This document shows, piece after piece, positions 59,601 through 64,000 of a stretch of 64,000 nt of DNA. Numbering within the stretch: the stretch's first letter is position 1; the number at the start of each line of letters is the position of its first letter. The position numbers and the translations under genes were made by a program. The stretch lies in assembly GCA_038030265.1 (NCBI GenBank), contig CM075943.1, positions 6,758,001 through 6,822,000 of the forward strand, read 5' to 3'. The notes below the pieces were generated by a model, which ran no database searches, was not told the origin of the DNA, and saw only the letters and a list, made by a program, of their open reading frames with translations. Source of the DNA: Corythucha ciliata. Lineage: Eukaryota > Arthropoda > Insecta > Hemiptera > Tingidae.

Positions 59601-61519
59601 CACTTTTTCTCAATTTGAGCTGATGATTTGCGTTTCTCTTAATTTTTTGGCGTTTTCTCAAGTTTAGCCGCGAATTATTGGTTTTTGTTTCATTTTTATC
59701 CGCAAATTTTGTTATTTTCCGCCAGGTTATCCGCGAATTAGTATTTTTTTTTTTTTTGAAGCGATTTTTCTCAGTTTTAGCCGCGATTTTTTTTTCACTT
59801 GTGTAGGCAACTTTTATTTGTGACTCAAAATTGAGAAAAAGCGCCAATTTATAGCTAGAGGTGGAAAAAACCTTCTAATTCGCGGCTAAAACCTAGGTAA
59901 AGCGCTAATCCATAGCTAAAAGTGAACAAATAATGTTAATGCAGGGGTAAAATGTAAAAAATAAAAAAACTGCTTATTTGTGGCTAATTTTGGAAAATCA
60001 CTAGATAGCGCGGCTAAAATTAAGAAAAACTCGAATTCTGCTAATTCGCTGCTAGAATTCCCTGATAAACGCTCTCTCCCAAAAACGTCTATTCTGACTA
60101 AAATTGAGAAAAAATGCTTATTCTCGGGATAAAAACGCTACTCAGTGACTCTAAAATTTGAGAAACTAAAAAATGAGAAAATGAAAACAAACAAAAACCG
60201 GTAATTCACGGTTGAAATTGAGAAAAACGTTGCACGCTGGTAAAATTAGCAAATAAACACTCATTCATAGATAAAGAAATTCGTCAAATTACAGCTTAAA
60301 CTGTTCATAGACGCTAATTGTGGGATAGGGTGTAGAAATAACGCCAATTCGTGGCTAAAATAATGAAAAATCCGTAGTTTAACATGGTGAGAGCCCCGAT
60401 AGGTGAAAGGTCCACTAGTAGAGGCACCTCTCAAAACCGTCCTCATGTAACACGTCATAAAGGGTGAATGTCAGTCGCACCTTCTGGCGGTGTGTGGGCC
60501 TATTAGTTCATCTATAAATTTGGGGCGTAGAAATGTGTAGAATTTTAGTTTACGATAATTTTTTTATATTTTTGTTTTACAGAATCCTAATGAAGACACC
60601 GAATGGAATGATATCCTCAGATCTAAAGGAATCATTCCAGCTAAAGAGAAAGAGATAACTGAGGAAGACTTAGTCGACTTGGTTGAGACAACAATTAAGG
60701 AGAAACAGAACAAAGGTGCGCAATCTCAAAAAACTAGCGGACCTGTGGACTTATCATTTTCACTTTCAACTCTTTCAATTTTGGTTTTTTAACAGAAGGC
60801 AAACCCCTAAGCGAGCTAGATATGGACGAATTAGACGAGCTCGAGGACGAGGAAGACGAAAAAGTTTTAATGGAGTATCGTCAAAAGCGAATGGCGGAAA
60901 TCATGGCTCAAAAACTGAAAGCTCGATACGGCTCGGTCGTGGAAATCACCGGTCAGGACTACGTCTCTGAAGTCAACAAAGCGGGCGAAGGAGTTTGGGT
61001 TGTTCTACATTTGTACCGGCAGGGGTAAGCATCCCTCTCACCCCCTCCCCCCTCACACGCCTTTTAAAACAATATTTTTTTTTATTTCTAGAATACCCTT
61101 GTGCGCTCTTTTAAACCGACATCTCAACGAACTGGCCGTTAAATTCCCTTCGACGAAATTCTTGAAGAGCATTTCAACGACCTGTGTACCCAATTATCCT
61201 GACAAAAATTTGCCGACAATATTCGTTTATTTCGAAGGTGAAATGAAAAAACAGTTCATCGGCCCGCATGAATTTCGAAGAGAAAATATTTCCGCCGAAG
61301 GTATTGATTGCTTTTAACATCATCGCTCCCACCCCCCACCCGTCCCCTTGCTCTGTTTTGATTTTTTGTTTTTTTTTTACCCCTTAAGAACTGGAGTGGA
61401 TGTTGGGAAAAGTTGGCGCGGTTGAAACCGACATCGAAGAAGATCCTCGCCCGAAGGAAAAACCTCGGGGTATTTTTTACTCGTCTCTCGAAGAAAATGA
61501 GAACAACGATTGGTCCTGA
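56642..61519 (+). CDS. PDCL3: Phosducin-like protein 3 / viral IAP-associated factor
   Basis: Five exons, 56642-56647, 60583-60715, 60796-61024, 61092-61300 and 61389-61519, join in frame with GT/AG borders to 235 aa, close to the usual length of about 240. The N-terminal [13 protein letters not shown] motif, an acidic helix ([10 protein letters not shown]), then the thioredoxin-like domain with [39 protein letters not shown] and KKQFIGP, and an acidic tail are the family hallmarks. Proteins of this family act in the cytosol as co-chaperones of the CCT chaperonin for actin and tubulin folding and were first described as IAP partners. The first coding exon has only two codons (Met-Gln), so its assignment rests on the phase-0 donor GTAATA and on the conserved M-Q start. 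AATAAA at 61664-61669 may be the polyadenylation signal. Confidence 0.93.
57190..57480 (+). repeat. Type E array in PDCL3 intron 1
   Basis: AAAATGGC, AAACTGAC and TATT(C/T)GCG words at about 30-bp steps, as at 10.65-11.04 kb. Confidence 0.6.
57650..57710 (+). repeat. Type C short array
   Basis: Three CCAACCACAGC-type 17-bp units. Confidence 0.65.
57711..58760 (-). repeat. Type A array, reverse, in PDCL3 intron 1
   Basis: TTTTTCTCAATTTTTGCCGAG-type units. The overlapping frames at 57734-58748 are read-through. Confidence 0.8.
58880..59218 (+). repeat. Type C 17-bp array, best preserved copy
   Basis: About twenty tandem units CCAACCACAGCAAAGCT with few changes; the least diverged array in the window. 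Confidence 0.85.
59219..59800 (-). repeat. Type A array, reverse
   Basis: GCCGCGAATTAGCA and TTTTTCTCAATTTTAG units ending in T-rich runs. Confidence 0.75.
59801..60385 (+). repeat. Type A array, forward
   Basis: Orientation switches within about 30 bp near 59800. AAAATTGAGAAAAAGCGCCA units follow up to 60380. Confidence 0.75.
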
Positions 61520-61630
61520 ATGGAAGGTACACCACACAACTGCTTTATACATATTTTTTATATTCTAAAGGCTGTGATAAATTTATCAAACTCAAGCTAA
61601 ATTCACATAAACAAAAATCAAATAACCACC

Positions 61631-61658
61631 ACAACAACAACAACAACAACAACAACAA
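61631..61658 (+). repeat. (CAA)n microsatellite
   Basis: Nine CAA repeats in the probable 3' UTR of PDCL3. Confidence 0.85.
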
Positions 61659-61868
61659 AGTAAAATAAAAAAAAGTAAACACTAAAACCAAATCGTTTCT
61701 GTATGTGACGAAACATGAGTGGGATTTCACGTTGTGAATGTGATTCACTTTGGATTCATTCCTAATCACCCCGTAAAATCACGGTTCCCTTTTATCAAAA
61801 TATCAACAACTTTGACACATGATTAAACATCGTTCAATATCACTAAAATTACCTAAAATTAAGTAAAA

Positions 61869-62695
61869 ATGGCCGGAGGCTTTGACCTAACGAGAGTCGT
61901 TGATCTCATCAAAGATCGTATAATGAACGTCGAGGAGCCCGTTTGCCTGCCCGACTTAAACAATTTACACCTCAAAAGCGAACAATTTGAGTGGGTAGGA
62001 AACATACGAATTAATTTTTCCACCACGCTTCCCTGTTTCAAAAATGCCTTTCCTCAGCGTCAAGATAGATCTAAAGAATATTGAAGCGCGCGACATTCAA
62101 GATTTGGAAATTGTTAAAATCGAATTCAATTATCAGGAATCGACAGTTAGATGGGAGGTCGTACATGAAAATTTTATCGTCGACTGTGATTATCAAGTCG
62201 ATGGAAAGCATCAGGGAAATAAACTCGTAGGAAAGGGGCATGCGCAGTGAGTTACAATATTGGGCGTCTTTGATATTATTATTATTATTTTTAAAGTAAA
62301 GTTATACAGCTTTAATGTGATCAATTACAAAGACTCAGGAATCGCCAGATTCGAACGACGTGGAACTACAATTGAAATTACGGAATTGAAAATACGCCTG
62401 ACGGTCGAGAGAGTTGAAGTAAATAACTGGGGAAAAGTTTTAATTACGGTTATTGAGAAACGACCAAAAAAACAAAAAATCTGTTTAGTTTAAAAAAGAA
62501 GGCCTCAAGTTCAACTCGATGACCCCTCAAGAATCCAAGCAATTTCTCGAAAATTCTATTCAGCAACTGATGCGAGAAAAAGAGGACGTCATCAACGACT
62601 ATATGAGTGTTCGAGTCAAGAACAAGCTGAACGAAATGCTTAGTGCTGATTTAATGTCGGTAATTACGTCATTATTTCAACAAAGGAAAAATTAA
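61869..62695 (+). CDS. Takeout/JHBP-like protein without signal peptide
   Basis: Exons 61869-61990, 62058-62246, 62310-62418 and 62489-62695 join in frame to 208 aa; introns are 67, 63 and 70 bp. The start has a good context (AAAAATGGCC). The middle reads KIDLKNIEARDIQDLEIVKI, then FNYQESTVRWEVV, DCDYQVDGK and GKGHAHFNVINYK, with an alternating beta-strand pattern. It ends with an amphipathic tail (FLENSIQQLMREKEDVINDY, NKLNEML). This order fits the takeout / haemolymph juvenile-hormone-binding fold, which makes a long hydrophobic ligand tunnel; group 7 mite allergens share it. Unlike most members there is no N-terminal signal peptide and no clear disulfide-loop cysteine pair, so it may be intracellular, or an upstream exon may be missing. 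The first donor (GTGGGT) was chosen because it restores the frame. Confidence 0.72.
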
Positions 62696-62699
62696 AAGT

Positions 62700-63000
62700 T
62701 GAAATACACTCGACTCAAAAGAGATTATTGTGCTGGGGTGCCGGCGGCGCGTAGCCAGGGGAGGAGGGTCCCCTTAGTCCGGGCCCCCCTCACTCTCGAA
62801 ATTTCAGTTTTATAGAGGCTTAAAAAGAGCTCCTCCGGGTTATACAATAAGATCATAATACATTTATTATTGAAATTTCAGCTCACGAGAGAACACGATT
62901 TCACTCACTGAATCATTCCCACACACCATCATGACAAAAAAAAAGAAATCCGAGAACATTCAACCGAAAAACCAGACAATTTGACTCACAGTCTGATTCA
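62700..63000. other. 3' flank of the takeout-like gene
   Basis: Contains an element-end-like GCGTAGCCAGGGGAGG at 62749-62764 followed by CCGGGCCCCCC. No gene. Confidence 0.4.
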
Positions 63001-63170
63001 AACCCAATCGTGCTCTTTTGGCACGTTCAAACTTATCGTCAGTCTTGCTATTAATTAGTACGTTCAAGTCTGTTTCCGCAGTCTAATTTTTGACTGAATC
63101 AGCTGTAGAAGCAGATTTCAACCAATTAATAGCAAGTCTGACGATAAGTTTGAACGTGTAGACTGGGCTT
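63001..63170. mobile_element. Hairpin MITE
   Basis: CACGTTCAAACTTATCGTCA plus GTCTTGCTATTAATT at the left is complemented almost exactly near 63124-63158. The outer ends AACCCAATC and GACTGGGCTT pair loosely. Confidence 0.75.
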
Positions 63171-64000
63171 TACACAGTAGCGCCTTACGGATTTCGATGA
63201 GGTGTTGCTGAACTCTGGAAAAAGGACCCACCGGCCAGCCCACCCATACCACTAGCGATGTTCCCATTGTAAAAACCCTTGAAAAGCCCTCGGAAAACGG
63301 ATTATTCGTCGACTCATCGGACGAAATCTGGTGGAGATATTGGGGGGGGGAGGGGAGCAAAAAGGTAGCTTTGCCCACCCAGTAGGAATATTGGATGGGC
63401 GGTGGACCTCCTCGCCACCAATACGCTACGCCTCTGGCTGACGCCCCCTTAGGGGCTATTTAGCCTTATCCGCCTGCAGTTCTCAATTTAGCACAGTAGG
63501 AGGGACTCAAAACCATCGTACAGCTGAAATCGAAGCATTTTGAAGAATGATCCAAAACGATCATTTTTAGCCACTTTAAGGGGGGGGCTGTCGCCCCTTT
63601 AGGGCTGTTCGCGCCGAAACCGCGGGCATTTGTCATTTCAGCATTGCCCTAGGGACTCATAAATTGCGTTTGGTGCAGATCGGAACACTTTGAGAAAATT
63701 GGCCATTTTCGCCCCCTAACCATGGAGCATTTTGCCGAAAATAGCGACTTTTGGGTCTTAGTTTCTTCTAGGACTTAATTTCGGAGAAATTTCAAATTCT
63801 AGTGCCTCTTTGTGACTGAGCCCCCCCTAAGCTTATGAAACCCGTGATCCTCCCCCCCCCCCGGTCATAATCCAACGTGTTCATTGTTAGGGATCTGTCT
63901 AAAACGCAGGTCGGCAAGATTAACACCCAACATCTGCAGATTAACACCTACGTTCCGTAATTCAACGAAAATAGGACTATAACAGTTACAGTAGACCAAC
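63171..64000. repeat. Element-like sequence with ~140-bp internal duplication
   Basis: Two diverged blocks start near 63445 (CCCCTTAGGGGCTATTTAGC) and 63592 (GCCCCTTTAGGGCTGTTCGC). Both go on to (A/C)GGGACTCA, GAAGCATTTTGA or GAACACTTTGA, then CGCC-rich ends. An element-end-like TACGCTACGCCTCTGGCTG lies at 63422-63440. The minus-strand frame at 63118-63378 is not convincing. No gene. Confidence 0.45.

Noticed and set aside
1..64000. Telomeric or rRNA sequence
   Set aside because: No TTAGG-type runs and no rRNA-like conserved blocks seen.

Overview
The window is eukaryotic nuclear DNA, most likely from an arthropod. It carries three spliced genes that can be followed exon by exon across canonical GT/AG junctions, some with introns of only about 64-70 bp. 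One encodes a takeout/JHBP-like protein, a family typical of arthropods. The mobile-element fauna (jockey-like and R1/LOA-like non-LTR elements, a mariner, a Gypsy element, many hairpin MITEs) fits an insect or crustacean genome. I cannot name the species.

Genes lie almost entirely in the right half. (1) 36.48-46.28 kb, minus strand: a 17-exon ubiquitin-specific protease of the USP4/11/15/32 type, about 885 aa, with an all-cysteine RING-like finger inside the catalytic domain; one intron is about 6 kb of repeats and palindromes. (2) 55.49-55.81 kb, minus strand: the first two coding exons of an unidentified gene, head-to-head with (3) 56.64-61.52 kb, plus strand: PDCL3/VIAF (phosducin-like, viral IAP-associated factor), five exons, 235 aa, whose 3.9 kb first intron is again repeat-filled. 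(4) 61.87-62.70 kb, plus strand: a four-exon takeout/JHBP-like protein of 208 aa with no visible signal peptide. These are separate housekeeping-type genes with no sign of a shared pathway.

The left 36 kb has no gene I recognise. It alternates between unique-looking AT-rich stretches (5.4-7.6, 12.4-14.4, 17.6-20.2, 24.9-26.9 kb) and dense repeat blocks. The repeats fall into several families of degenerate short-period arrays: type A (about 30 bp units around AATTCGCGGCTAAAATTGAG), B (about 19 bp half-units around TGATTTTGTGAAAAATGCC), C (17 bp, CCAACCACAGCAAAGCT), D (about 30 bp, GAAACTTGCAATTTCGCGGA), E (about 30 bp, with AAAATGGC and TATTCGCGCTCC), F (about 24 bp, GTAAAATCGTCAGTTTTG) and G (about 33 bp). 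Type A occurs in both orientations and shows a higher-order repeat near 9-10.4 kb.

The most informative structure is a pair of complete TIR elements (1934-3222 and 52149-54644). They have matching ends (CAGGGGCGTAGGTA / TACCTACGCCACTG), perfect 8-bp target duplications (CAGTCTAG and GACGTTGT, a hAT-type signature) and interiors made almost wholly of type A minisatellite. This offers a mechanism for how the arrays spread. Around them are roughly twenty palindromic or fold-back elements of 0.1-3 kb, including a tRNA-bearing palindrome with 13-bp target repeats, a head-to-head double mariner end, and a 3 kb fold-back that itself hosts a deleted Gypsy element and a MITE.
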